DNA of 64,000 bases from JAHEAO01 sp942492375 (GTDB lineage: Bacteria > Pseudomonadota > Alphaproteobacteria > Rhodobacterales > Rhodobacteraceae): NCBI GenBank assembly GCA_942492375.1, contig CALOEL010000014.1, positions 496,001 to 560,000 on the forward strand, in the 5' to 3' direction. Both the position numbers and the translations under genes were made by a program. This document shows, piece by piece, positions 49,930 to 60,340 of the stretch. Below the pieces are notes generated by a model that was not told the origin of the DNA, did not search any database, and was given only the letters and a program-made list of their open reading frames with translations. Each line of letters begins with the position of its first letter. Position 1 is the first letter of the stretch.

Positions 49930-51621
49930 TTATTGTGAACGCTTTGGCGCGGTGTCGAGCAACCGCCGGGCGATCACCTGGGCCTGGATCTCGGCCGCGC
50001 CTTCGAAGATGTTCAGAATGCGGGCGTCGCAGAGGATCCGGCTGATCTGGTATTCCAGCGCGAAACCGTTGCCGCCGTGGATCTGCAGCGCATTGTCGGC
50101 CGCCGCCCATGCCACCCGCGCGCCCAGCAGTTTGGCCATGCCGGCCTCGAGGTCGCAGCGTCTGTCGTGATCCTTCTGCCAGGCGGAATGGTAGGTCAAC
50201 TGGCGCGCGATCATGATCTCGACCGCCATCATCGCCAGCTTGCCCGCGACGCGGGGAAAGGCGATCAGCGGTTTGCCGAACTGCTTGCGGTCCTGTGCGT
50301 ATTGCATCCCCACCTCGAGCGCGTTCTGCGCCACGCCGATGGCGCGGGCGGCGGTCTGGATGCGGGCGCTTTCGAAGGTCTGCATCAACTGCTTGAAGCC
50401 CTGGCCCTCGACGCCGCCGAGCAGGTTCTCCGCCTTCACCTTGAAGCCGTCGAAGCCCAGTTCGTATTCCTTCATGCCGCGATAGCCCAGGACCTCGATC
50501 TCGCCGCCGGTCATGCCGGGCGTGGGGAACGGGGCGTCGTCGGTGCCGGGGGTCTTTTCGGCAAGGAACATCGACAGGCCGCGATAGTCGGTGGTGTCGG
50601 GGTCGGTCCGGGCCAGCAGGGTCATCACATGCGTGCGCGCCGCATGGGTGATCCAGGTCTTGTTGCCGTTCACGACATAGTCGTATCCCGCCTTCACCGC
50701 CCGGGTCCGCAAGCTGCCGAGGTCCGATCCGGTGTTGGGCTCGGTGAAGACCGCCGTCGGCAGGATCTCGGCGCTGGCGAGCTTGGGCAGCCATTGCGCC
50801 TTTTGGTCCTCGGTGCCGCCGCAAAGAATAAGTTCGGCGGCGATTTCAGACCGGGTGCCGAGCGACCCCACGCCGATATAGCCGCGCGACAACTCCTCGG
50901 AGACGACGACCATCGAGGCCTTGGACAGGCCGAGGCCGCCGTATTCCTCGGGAATGGTGAGGCCAAAGACGCCCATCTCGGCCAGCTCCTCGATGATCTC
51001 CATCGGGATCAGCTCGTCCTTCAGGTGCCAGTCATGCGCGTTGGGCGCGACGCGGTCCGCGGCGAAGCGGCGGAACTGGTCGCGGATCATCTCCAGCTCG
51101 TCGTCGAGCCCGGTGGCGCCGAAGGTGGCATGGCCGTGATTGTCCTGCATCAGCTCGACAAGCCGTATCCGCGCGGCCTGCGTGTTGCCGGACCGTGTCA
51201 GGGTCGTCAGAGCGGGGTCTGACAACGCATCCTCGATGCCAATGTCTGGCATCCGCACGATCTCTCCCTGACTCATCGGGATGCCGCCCCGGATCTGCGA
51301 CAGGTATTCGCCGAATGCGATCTGATGGATAAGTTGCTCCATCTCGCCGAACTTGCCGTCTGCCTGAAGTCGCTCGGCCCAGGCCTGCATCTGGCGCAGC
51401 GCCTCGGCATAGGTCGCCAGCCAGGACAGTCCGTGGGCCGCAGTCTGCTCGGCCTCCAGCAGATCCGGTGCGGCACGGCCTTCCGGCGCGAGGCGACTGC
51501 GCAGGCTGTCGGTGGCGCGGGCGAGCAGGCTTTCGACGGCGGGCAGGGCGGCGCCGGTGAGGCCCAGAAGCTCCGGCAATACGACTTCGGTCATGCCAAT
51601 ATCCTGTCCGTCATGCGCCAT
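49930..51621 (-). CDS. mcd: (2S)-methylsuccinyl-CoA dehydrogenase
   Basis: The 563-residue acyl-CoA dehydrogenase has an N-terminal extension of about 160 residues (MTEVVLPELLGLTGAALPAV onward) that is typical of Mcd of the ethylmalonyl-CoA pathway. The flavoenzyme core follows (VFTEPNTGSDLGSLRT, QTAARAIGVAQNALEVGMQY, QIHGGNGFALEYQISRI). It oxidises methylsuccinyl-CoA to mesaconyl-CoA during acetyl-CoA assimilation. AAGGAG 8 bases before ATG 51621 supports this start over ATG 51594. Other pathway genes (ccr, ecm, mcm) are not in the window. Confidence 0.88.
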   Translation of the reverse strand: MAHDGQDIGMTEVVLPELLGLTGAALPAVESLLARATDSLRSRLAPEGRAAPDLLEAEQTAAHGLSWLATYAEALRQMQAWAERLQADGKFGEMEQLIHQIAFGEYLSQIRGGIPMSQGEIVRMPDIGIEDALSDPALTTLTRSGNTQAARIRLVELMQDNHGHATFGATGLDDELEMIRDQFRRFAADRVAPNAHDWHLKDELIPMEIIEELAEMGVFGLTIPEEYGGLGLSKASMVVVSEELSRGYIGVGSLGTRSEIAAELILCGGTEDQKAQWLPKLASAEILPTAVFTEPNTGSDLGSLRTRAVKAGYDYVVNGNKTWITHAARTHVMTLLARTDPDTTDYRGLSMFLAEKTPGTDDAPFPTPGMTGGEIEVLGYRGMKEYELGFDGFKVKAENLLGGVEGQGFKQLMQTFESARIQTAARAIGVAQNALEVGMQYAQDRKQFGKPLIAFPRVAGKLAMMAVEIMIARQLTYHSAWQKDHDRRCDLEAGMAKLLGARVAWAAADNALQIHGGNGFALEYQISRILCDARILNIFEGAAEIQAQVIARRLLDTAPKRSQ

Positions 51622-51669
51622 CCCGTCCACTCCTTCTCGATCGGTCACGCCGGAATAATTCGTTTGCAC

Positions 51670-51680
51670 TTGCAGCGCAA
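51670..51680. promoter_or_regulatory. Inverted repeat upstream of mcd, candidate operator
   Basis: TTGC-AGC-GCAA is a short inverted repeat about 50 bp upstream of the mcd start, next to a second TTTGCA (51663-51668). It resembles the TTGCAA-type half-sites used by acyl-CoA-responsive regulators in this group, but the match is short and unproven. Confidence 0.3.
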
Positions 51681-51845
51681 TAAACATTCGCCAAACGGAT
51701 TGGAAAAGACCGAAAATGTCGCAACGGAATTTTCCACCTGCCGGTCAGCGAAGCGCGCAAGATGGGAAAAGTTGTGAGCCATGCGTTTCCATTTGCCGCC
51801 ATCTGGCCTTAGAAGCGTCGAGGCACAGCGGCTGGAGGCAAGCGA

Positions 51846-52616
51846 TTGGAACAGCTTTTCGGCGGAATCGAACCGTTCTATATCGGCGTGGCCATTGTGG
51901 TGACGTTGCTGGGCGGCTTCGTGAAGGGCGCGGTCGGCTTCGCGATGCCGATGGTGATGATCTCGGCCATGGGCTCTTTCATGCCGCCCGAGCTTGCACT
52001 TGCAGCATTGATCGTGCCGACGGTCGTGGCGAATGTCTGGCAAGGGCTGCGCGGCGGAGTGGCGGAGGCCTGGGCCTCGGTCAAGTCGTTCCGTTTCTAT
52101 ATCGGGATCGTCCTGATCTGCATCGCGCTGAGTGCGCAACTGGTTCGTGTTCTTCCCCCGGCGGCGATGCTGCTTATCGTCGGAGGGCCGATCACGCTTT
52201 TCGCGGTGTCGCAGCTTTTCGGATGGCGGCTGACGATCCGCCCCGAGCATCGCCGACGAGCAGAGGTGGTGATCGCCGGTTTCGCCGGCCTGGTGGGGGG
52301 CGTTTCAGGCGTCTGGGGGCCGCCGACCGTGGCCTATCTGACGGCTCTGGCCACCCCGAAGCGCGAGCATATTCGAGTGCAGGGCGTGGTCTATGCGATG
52401 GGGGCGATCGTGCTGTTCTTCGCGCATCTGCGTTCTGGTGTGCTGAATGCGGCGACACTTCCGCTAAGCCTGTCGCTGGTCGTGCCGGCGCTGATCGGGA
52501 TGGCGGCCGGCCTTTGGGCGCAGGACCGGATGGACCAGGAGCGATTTCGCAAGGCCACGCTTGCGGTTCTGGTGCTGGCGGGGCTGAACCTCGTGCGACG
52601 CGGGCTGATGGGGTAA
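51846..52616 (+). CDS. TauE/SafE-family anion permease
   Basis: The 256-residue protein has eight membrane segments and TauE/SafE features (LLGGFVKGAVGFAMPMVMI, FAGLVGGVSGVWGPPTVAYL). The family exports sulfite, sulfoacetate or related anions. It starts with TTG at 51846, with GGAGG 7-8 bases upstream. The adjacent 5-FTHF cyclo-ligase gene begins 39 bp downstream on the same strand. Confidence 0.88.
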   Translation: MEQLFGGIEPFYIGVAIVVTLLGGFVKGAVGFAMPMVMISAMGSFMPPELALAALIVPTVVANVWQGLRGGVAEAWASVKSFRFYIGIVLICIALSAQLVRVLPPAAMLLIVGGPITLFAVSQLFGWRLTIRPEHRRRAEVVIAGFAGLVGGVSGVWGPPTVAYLTALATPKREHIRVQGVVYAMGAIVLFFAHLRSGVLNAATLPLSLSLVVPALIGMAAGLWAQDRMDQERFRKATLAVLVLAGLNLVRRGLMG

Positions 52617-52655
52617 GCGCTTGCAAGTGAATTGCTGTGGGAGGAGCATGATGAC

Positions 52656-53339
52656 ATGAGCACTGATTCATCCAAGTCCCGCGGCCCGGCTTCTTCGCCC
52701 TGTTTCGCGCATGAATTGGCCGAAACTCCGACGGGCTATGTCGCGGTCGATCCCGAAGCCGCCGCCGATACGACGCGCTGGCGAAAGGCGAAGCGAGAGG
52801 AGCTTATCGCCGCACGGCTTGCCGTCCGGGCGGAGGACCGGGCGAAGGTTGCCGAAGCGGTGGCGGAGGAACTGGACGGGCTGGTCGAGCCCGGGCCGGA
52901 GAAGGTCATCGCGCTTTACTGGCCATTCAAGGGAGAACTGGATCTTCGAGGCTGGATGCGCGAGGCGCATGAAAGCGGCGCGAAGATCGCGCTTCCGGTC
53001 GTCATTCGCAAGGCCGCGCCCTTGGCTTTCCGCGAATGGTCGCCGGGATGCCGGATGGGCCGCGGCGTCTGGAACATCCCGATCCCCGAAGAGGACCGCC
53101 CGTTGGTGCCCAATGTGGTGATCTCGCCTCTGGTGGGATTCGATCCGGGATGTTTCCGCCTGGGTTATGGCGGCGGGTTCTACGATCGGACGCTGGCGGC
53201 GATGACGGAACGGCCCTTGGTGATCGGGGTCGGTCTGCCCGAGGCGGCGCTTCCGACGATCTATCCGCAGCCCTTCGACATTCCGATGGATGTCATCGTG
53301 ACTGGCCGCGACCGGGTCCTGCGGCGTGATCGGGGCTAG
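52656..53339 (+). CDS. 5-formyltetrahydrofolate cyclo-ligase
   Basis: The 227-residue protein has the 5-FTHF cyclo-ligase N-terminal basic helix (TRWRKAKREELIAARLAV), YWPFKGELDLRGWM, and the signature VVISPLVGFDPGCFRLGYGGGFYDR. It converts 5-formyl-THF to 5,10-methenyl-THF using ATP. The first about 35 residues are a non-conserved extension. GGAGGAG lies 10 bases before the ATG. Confidence 0.92.
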   Translation: MSTDSSKSRGPASSPCFAHELAETPTGYVAVDPEAAADTTRWRKAKREELIAARLAVRAEDRAKVAEAVAEELDGLVEPGPEKVIALYWPFKGELDLRGWMREAHESGAKIALPVVIRKAAPLAFREWSPGCRMGRGVWNIPIPEEDRPLVPNVVISPLVGFDPGCFRLGYGGGFYDRTLAAMTERPLVIGVGLPEAALPTIYPQPFDIPMDVIVTGRDRVLRRDRG

Positions 53340-53408
53340 CGTCCGGTATCGGGTCCGGCCTCACACCCGATGGTTGACCTTGGGCCGCAGCTTGGCGAGA
53401 AGCGCCGG

Positions 53409-54302
53409 ATGATGGCCGGATTTGACGATACCGAAATTCTCGATGTTGACGGCACTTCGCTTGCCTATCGCGAACAGGGTGGGGGCGATCCGGTGGTTCT
53501 GGTGCATGGCGGGGTCTCAGACCTTCGAACCTGGCACCACCAGCTGCCGGCGCTGGCGCAGGGCTATCGCGCCATCGCATATAGCCGGCGCTATGCGCGG
53601 CCCAATGCCGAGATCCCTGACGGCGCCGACGACCCGCTGGACAGGCATGTCGACGATCTGCTGGCCCTGATCGAAGCCAAAGCATCCGGACCCGCGCATC
53701 TGGTCAGCCACTCGCTTGGCGGAGTGATCGCGCTGATGGCGGCCTGCAGAATGCCCCGCCGCGTGCGCAGCCTTGTTCTGATCGAGCCGCCGGTCTTTGG
53801 GCTTTTCGGCCAGATGCCTCTCAGCTCCGGCAGGTTCCTGAGCCTGCTGCTGACACGGCCAAGGCTGGCGCTGGCGCTGGCACGTTTCGGCGCGCGCGTG
53901 ATGGTGCCCGCCGCCCGTGCGTTTCGCGAGGGCGACGATCGCCGTGGGGTGGAGATTTTCGGACAGGGCGTTCTGGGCCGGACCTCGTTCAATACCATGC
54001 CGCCGGCGCGCTATCAGCAGGTCTGGGAGAACCGGAATCCCGAGAGGGCCCAGATTCTGGGTAAGGGATTCCCGGCGCTCGACGTTGCAGCGATCGAGCG
54101 GCTTACCCAACCCGTACTGATCCTTCAGGGCAGTGACAGTCCGGCATTGTTCCACCGCCTGAATGCCCGATTGGCGGAACTGCTGCCCAAGTCGCGAATT
54201 GCCGAGGTCGCCGACGCCTCGCACATCTTGCATGAGGACAAGCCGAGCTTCGTCAACGCGGAGATCGAGAAGTTCCTGAATGGCGTTCCGAAGCGCCCAT
54301 AG
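53409..54302 (+). CDS. Alpha/beta-fold hydrolase
   Basis: The 297-residue protein has the oxyanion-hole motif VLVHGGVSDLRTW, the nucleophile elbow SHSLGGV and the catalytic-triad His region ADASHILHEDKP. It is a cytoplasmic hydrolase of unknown substrate, perhaps an ester or lactone. An in-frame ATG at 53370 could extend it by 13 residues. It precedes the family-61 glycosyltransferase gene by about 70 bp. Confidence 0.88.
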   Translation: MMAGFDDTEILDVDGTSLAYREQGGGDPVVLVHGGVSDLRTWHHQLPALAQGYRAIAYSRRYARPNAEIPDGADDPLDRHVDDLLALIEAKASGPAHLVSHSLGGVIALMAACRMPRRVRSLVLIEPPVFGLFGQMPLSSGRFLSLLLTRPRLALALARFGARVMVPAARAFREGDDRRGVEIFGQGVLGRTSFNTMPPARYQQVWENRNPERAQILGKGFPALDVAAIERLTQPVLILQGSDSPALFHRLNARLAELLPKSRIAEVADASHILHEDKPSFVNAEIEKFLNGVPKRP

Positions 54303-54370
54303 ACAAGAGTGCAAGACAAGCGGCTCGCTCGATGGTTGCGTCGCTACTTTGCTGGCGATATTGCGACCGG

Positions 54371-55492
54371 ATGAAAGATACGACGGACATACTGGCGACA
54401 GAGCACATCACGCTGGTCGAGGAAGCGTTCCTGCAGCCCCGGCTCGGCAGGAATGGGTTTGCGGTTCTGGACAAGAACGGCGCGCCGGTCGTCGATGCCA
54501 TGACCTTTCGCAAGGACGAACTGGTCTTCAGTGGGCTTGCCGACCGCAGCCTGGACCAGGACAGCGGTATCCTTGGCGGGACCTACCTGTTCGGCGGCGA
54601 CTGCTGGCCGCATTTCGGCCATTTCCTTTTCGAATCTCTTGCAAGGTTATGGGCGCTGGACCGGATCCCTGTGGCGCTGGACGGCATCGTCTTCTTCGCG
54701 CCACGAACCGGTCGGGCGAGTATCGGTACCAAGCTGCCGTCACCCCAGCCGCTGCCGCCCGACGGGATGCGCGGCGAGATCCTGCGGTCATTGGGTATCG
54801 ATGTTCCGGTTCTGCTGGTTCACGAACCTCTGACGATCGAGCGGCTTTATGTACCCCGGCAGGCATCCGGGATGGGCGCCTTGGCGGTGGGGACGCCAAG
54901 CCACCGACGATTCCTGCGCGATCGTCTGCAGCGTATCAAGCCGCGCGACGGACTGGACCGGGTCTATCTTTCGAGGTCCGGCTACAGGCTGCGCCGTGGC
55001 GGGATCTTCGGAGAGGAGCACCTCGAGTCAAACCTGAAGGCACAGGGCTATACGATCTATCATCCCGAACAGCACACCTTCGAGCATCAGGTTTCGACCT
55101 ATCTCGGAGCGCGGCAGATCGTCGGGCCGGACAGTTCCGCGCTGCACCTGTTCGGCTTCGCGGGACGTCCCGAGCAAGATCTTGCGATCGTCCTGCGCCG
55201 CGTGGACGGCGCCAAGGACCTGGAGCCGCAGATAACGGCCTATACCGGCAGACCGCCGCTCATCGTGGATTGCATCGACAAGATCTATTCGACGACGGAT
55301 CGGCTTGGCCGACCGTGGGATCAGTTCGCCGCGCTGGATTTCAGCAAGCTCGGCGCCGTGTTGCACGAGCATGGGTTCATCGACGATCCCGGGATTTGGC
55401 TGTCCATGCCTGTCCGCAGGCACGAACGGACCCGTCAGCGCTACGAGAGGCGACGCGGCTGCCAGTTCACCGAACACGATCCGGCAAGATGA
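54371..55492 (+). CDS. Family-61 glycosyltransferase (DUF563-like)
   Basis: The 373-residue protein has the DUF563/GT61 pattern: GGDCWPHFGHFLFESLARLW, then YLSRSGYRLRRGG and VGPDSSALHLFGFAG near the C-terminus. Such enzymes transfer sugars in capsule or exopolysaccharide synthesis. No other polysaccharide gene is close, so the product is unknown. An in-frame ATG at 54332 exists; neither start has a clear ribosome-binding site. Confidence 0.78.
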   Translation: MKDTTDILATEHITLVEEAFLQPRLGRNGFAVLDKNGAPVVDAMTFRKDELVFSGLADRSLDQDSGILGGTYLFGGDCWPHFGHFLFESLARLWALDRIPVALDGIVFFAPRTGRASIGTKLPSPQPLPPDGMRGEILRSLGIDVPVLLVHEPLTIERLYVPRQASGMGALAVGTPSHRRFLRDRLQRIKPRDGLDRVYLSRSGYRLRRGGIFGEEHLESNLKAQGYTIYHPEQHTFEHQVSTYLGARQIVGPDSSALHLFGFAGRPEQDLAIVLRRVDGAKDLEPQITAYTGRPPLIVDCIDKIYSTTDRLGRPWDQFAALDFSKLGAVLHEHGFIDDPGIWLSMPVRRHERTRQRYERRRGCQFTEHDPAR

Positions 55493-55497
55493 TGTAA

Positions 55498-55520
55498 CGG
55501 CACCCCTCGCCGGGGCGCCG
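55498..55520 (+). terminator. Hairpin between convergent glycosyltransferase gene and pckA
   Basis: CGGC-A-CCCC pairs with GGGG-C-GCCG around a TCGCC loop, an 8-pair stem with one A-C mismatch. It lies 5 bp after the glycosyltransferase stop and just before the pckA stop, so it could serve both transcripts. Confidence 0.6.
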
Positions 55521-55525
55521 TCCGG

Positions 55526-57124
<1,599 letters not shown>

Positions 57125-57483
57125 ATCCTTGCTCCCGCGCCTGGTCAGGCGTCATCTGCGTTTCGATGGTCTGGACACGCGAAGCCGTATCCTGATTGAT
57201 GCCACGTTCCGCGTGTTCCCATCGCCCTATAACACGCGGATTTTACACCGGAACAGATGGCAATCACGTAGTTAGCGCAATCATGCGTGGTTTAGCGCAA
57301 TCATCTTTCGTGGTCGTGGAACGGCTACGTTGAATTGAGGCACATTGGCCATGAATGGGCCGCTTTTTCGCCGGAACGATCTGCACAATAAGGATGATTC
57401 GCAGTTATTGATTGCTTCCACGGTAACAATTCCCGAGTATACTGCGAAAAACGGGCACGAGAGTAGTACGAAGGATCCCAGAC
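57125..57483. promoter_or_regulatory. Divergent pckA / chvI control region with direct repeats
   Basis: The 359-bp gap holds no gene. TTAGCGCAATCAT occurs at 57272-57284 and 57292-57304, a 20-bp period, with a partial copy (CAATCA) at 57261-57266. The spacing suggests tandem binding on one face of the helix by a response regulator such as ChvI. TATACT at 57438-57443 is a possible -10 for chvI. Confidence 0.5.
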
Positions 57484-58185
57484 ATGTCGCGGATTGCGTT
57501 GGTTGACGACGACAGAAACATTCTGACGTCGGTTTCGATGACCCTCGAAGCTGAGGGCTTCGAAGTCGAAACCTATAATGACGGGCAGGCCGCGCTGGAC
57601 GCGTTCAACAAGCGTCTGCCGGACATGGCGGTGTTCGATATCAAGATGCCCCGGATGGACGGTATGGACCTGCTTCAGCGGGTTCGTCAGAAATCCTCGA
57701 TGCCGGTCATCTTCCTGACGTCGAAAGACGATGAGATCGACGAGGTTCTCGGTCTGCGGATGGGCGCTGACGATTACGTGAAAAAGCCCTTCTCCCAAAG
57801 GCTGCTGGTGGAACGCATTCGCGCGCTGCTTCGCCGGCAAGAGGCGATCGAGACCGGCGAGACCCCGGAGGGCGAAGAAAACAAGATCATGGTGCGGGGA
57901 GAGTTGAGCATGGACCCCTTGCGGCATTCGGTGTCGTGGAAGGGCAAGGACGTCTCGCTGACCGTCACCGAATTCCTGCTGCTGCAGGCGCTGGCGCAAC
58001 GACCCGGCTTCGTGAAGAGCCGCGATCAGCTGATGGATGTCGCCTATGACGATCAGGTCTATGTCGACGACCGTACCATCGACAGCCACATCAAGAGGCT
58101 GCGCAAGAAGATGCGCACCGTGGACGACGATTTTTCCGCGATAGAGACGCTCTACGGTATCGGGTACAGATATAACGAAGAGTAA
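57484..58185 (+). CDS. chvI: Response regulator ChvI
   Basis: The 233-residue OmpR-type regulator has an intact receiver (Asp52 in AVFDIKMPRMDG; YVKKPFSQ with the conserved Lys) and a C-terminal winged helix (DDRTIDSHIKRLRKKMR). ChvG-ChvI controls envelope, acid and carbon-use responses in alphaproteobacteria. AAGGA lies 7 bases upstream of the ATG. The stop overlaps the start of chvG (TAATG). Confidence 0.96.
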   Translation: MSRIALVDDDRNILTSVSMTLEAEGFEVETYNDGQAALDAFNKRLPDMAVFDIKMPRMDGMDLLQRVRQKSSMPVIFLTSKDDEIDEVLGLRMGADDYVKKPFSQRLLVERIRALLRRQEAIETGETPEGEENKIMVRGELSMDPLRHSVSWKGKDVSLTVTEFLLLQALAQRPGFVKSRDQLMDVAYDDQVYVDDRTIDSHIKRLRKKMRTVDDDFSAIETLYGIGYRYNEE

Positions 58186-59915
58186 TGACGCTCGCGTCGA
58201 GGATTGACGTGAAGGATTCCAAACCGGCAAAGCGGGCCGAAGTTGTACTGGGCGACGATTGGGTAGCCCCTCATACGACGACGGATTCCGAGATGAGAGC
58301 GCGCCGGGAACGGCGCGGCCTGATCTCTATCAACCGGTCTCCGCTTGCGCGCAAGATCGTGACGTTCAACCTGATGGCGCTGATAATCCTTGTCGCCGGG
58401 GTTCTGTATCTCAATCCGTTCCGCGACAGCCTAGTGTTTCAGCGTGAGCGGGGACTTGTCGTCGAGGCAGAGCTTATCGCCGACGTATTCGAGGCGCAGT
58501 TGATGGCCGGCGAAGCCGACGTGCTGGCGCGGGATGGCGGGGTCGACGCCGCGGCGACGCTGCGGGGACTGGATCTGCCAGCGAAGCTGCAGGTGTTCAT
58601 CTTCGATTCATCCGAACGCATGATCGCCAGCACTCTGGGCATGGAACGCGCCGAACAGCGACCGGCGCAGGGGCTGCAGAACGATGACCGGAGCACACTG
58701 ATCACTGGCTTCCTGAACTCGGTCTGGGATGGCATTTCCAACCTCCTGGCGCCGGCCGGGCCGGAAAAGGTCGAGGAAAACGTCGAGAACCAGGCCCGCG
58801 CGCTGGTCCCCGCCACGCTTGGCGGGCCGACCCAGGTCAAGACGGGGTATGGCCCTGACGGGAACACGGTGTTTTCGGTCGCGACACCGATCCTGCATCA
58901 GGGCGAACCGGTCGGCGTGGTCGCGTTGACCAGCGCGGCCGGCGAGATCGACAACCTCGTGCGCAGCGAGCGCGAGCAGGTCTTGCAGATGTTCGTGATC
59001 GCGATTCTGGTGTCGATCGGCCTCAGCCTGGTCCTGGCCTCGACCATCGCCAATCCGCTGGCCGATCTGGCCGCCGCGGCCGAGGTAGGCCGTGACCGGA
59101 ATTCACGCAAGGTCAGCCCCGGCCGGGTTCGCATTCCCGACCTGTCCGGCAGACCGGATGAAATCGGACGGCTTTCGGGGGCGCTGCGCGGCATGGTCGC
59201 GGCGCTCTACGACCGGATCGATGCGAATGAACAATTCGCGGCGGATGTGGCGCATGAAATCAAGAACCCGCTGGCCAGCCTGCGCTCTGCCGTCGGGACG
59301 TTGCGGGTGGCCAAGCGCGACGATCAGCGCGACCGTCTGCTGGACGTGATCGACCACGATGTGCGGCGGCTTGATCGGCTGGTCAGCGACATCTCCAACG
59401 CTTCGCGGCTGGACAGCGAACTGGTGAAGGAAGAAGAGGAAGCTTTCGACCTGGTGCATATGCTTCACAACCTGACCGACCATCTTGGCAAGGAAGCAGG
59501 CGGCAAGGGCGTGGAATTCATCGCCGATCTGCCCAAGGTTCCGATCCAGGTGCAGGGGCTTGAAGCACGGCTGGCGCAGGTGTTCGTGAACCTGATCACC
59601 AATGCGATCTCGTTCTGTGAACCGGGAGATGCGATCAGGGTCTGGGCTCGGCGGCGCGACAACCGGGTTCTGGTCGTGGTCGAGGATACGGGTCCGGGCA
59701 TTCCCGAACAGGCGCTGACCAAGATCTTCAACCGATTCTATTCCGAACGGCCGGCCGGGCAGTTCGGCAATAATTCGGGCCTTGGACTGGCGATATCCAA
59801 GCAGATCGTAGAGGCGCATGGTGGTGTCATCTGGGCCGAGAATATCCGACCGACTGACGCCGACCTCACCTCCGAACCTCTGGGCGCCCGGTTCGTCGTC
59901 GGCCTGCCGATGTGA
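58185..59915 (+). CDS. chvG: Sensor histidine kinase ChvG
   Basis: The 576-residue kinase has a cytoplasmic N-terminus of about 56 residues, TM1 (57-76), a periplasmic sensor (about 80-265), TM2 (268-290), HAMP, the H box FAADVAHEIKNPLASLRSA (His357), an N box (VNLITNAISFCE) and G boxes DTGPGIPEQ and NSGLGLAISK. It starts within the chvI stop and its stop lies within the hprK start. Confidence 0.95.
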   Translation: MTLASRIDVKDSKPAKRAEVVLGDDWVAPHTTTDSEMRARRERRGLISINRSPLARKIVTFNLMALIILVAGVLYLNPFRDSLVFQRERGLVVEAELIADVFEAQLMAGEADVLARDGGVDAAATLRGLDLPAKLQVFIFDSSERMIASTLGMERAEQRPAQGLQNDDRSTLITGFLNSVWDGISNLLAPAGPEKVEENVENQARALVPATLGGPTQVKTGYGPDGNTVFSVATPILHQGEPVGVVALTSAAGEIDNLVRSEREQVLQMFVIAILVSIGLSLVLASTIANPLADLAAAAEVGRDRNSRKVSPGRVRIPDLSGRPDEIGRLSGALRGMVAALYDRIDANEQFAADVAHEIKNPLASLRSAVGTLRVAKRDDQRDRLLDVIDHDVRRLDRLVSDISNASRLDSELVKEEEEAFDLVHMLHNLTDHLGKEAGGKGVEFIADLPKVPIQVQGLEARLAQVFVNLITNAISFCEPGDAIRVWARRRDNRVLVVVEDTGPGIPEQALTKIFNRFYSERPAGQFGNNSGLGLAISKQIVEAHGGVIWAENIRPTDADLTSEPLGARFVVGLPM

Positions 59916-60340
59916 CGGAATCCGGCCAGTCGATCCTTCATGCAAGCTGCGTCGCTTTGGGACCCGTCGCGGCGTTGATCCGGGGCGCTTCCGGCAGCGG
60001 CAAGTCGGCACTGGCGCTGGAGCTGATGGCACATGGCGCGATGCTCGTCGCCGATGACCGGACGATCGTCACGGCGCGGAATGGCGTTCTTGTCGCGCGT
60101 TGCCCACCGGCGATCCGAGGGCGGATCGAGGCGCGCGGCCTCGGCGTCCTTTGCGCGGAATTCCAGGAGAGCGCCATCATACGGGTGGTCGTCGATCTTG
60201 ACCGTGACGAGACCGAGCGGCTGCCGCCGATGCGAACGGTCGATCTGCTTGGCGCCACGGTTCCCCTGCTTCACAGAGGCGTGCAAAGCCATTTTCCTGC
60301 CGCTCTTTTGCAGTATCTAAGGGCAGGCAGACACGAGTGA
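59912..60340 (+). CDS. hprK: HPr kinase/phosphorylase, short form
   Basis: The 142-residue protein keeps only the C-terminal kinase domain (Walker A GASGSGKSALALEL and the HprK signature IEARGLGVLC). This short form is usual in alphaproteobacteria. It phosphorylates HPr on serine. It starts with GTG at 59912 inside the chvG stop and overlaps rapZ by 4 bases. Confidence 0.92.
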   Translation: MTESGQSILHASCVALGPVAALIRGASGSGKSALALELMAHGAMLVADDRTIVTARNGVLVARCPPAIRGRIEARGLGVLCAEFQESAIIRVVVDLDRDETERLPPMRTVDLLGATVPLLHRGVQSHFPAALLQYLRAGRHE

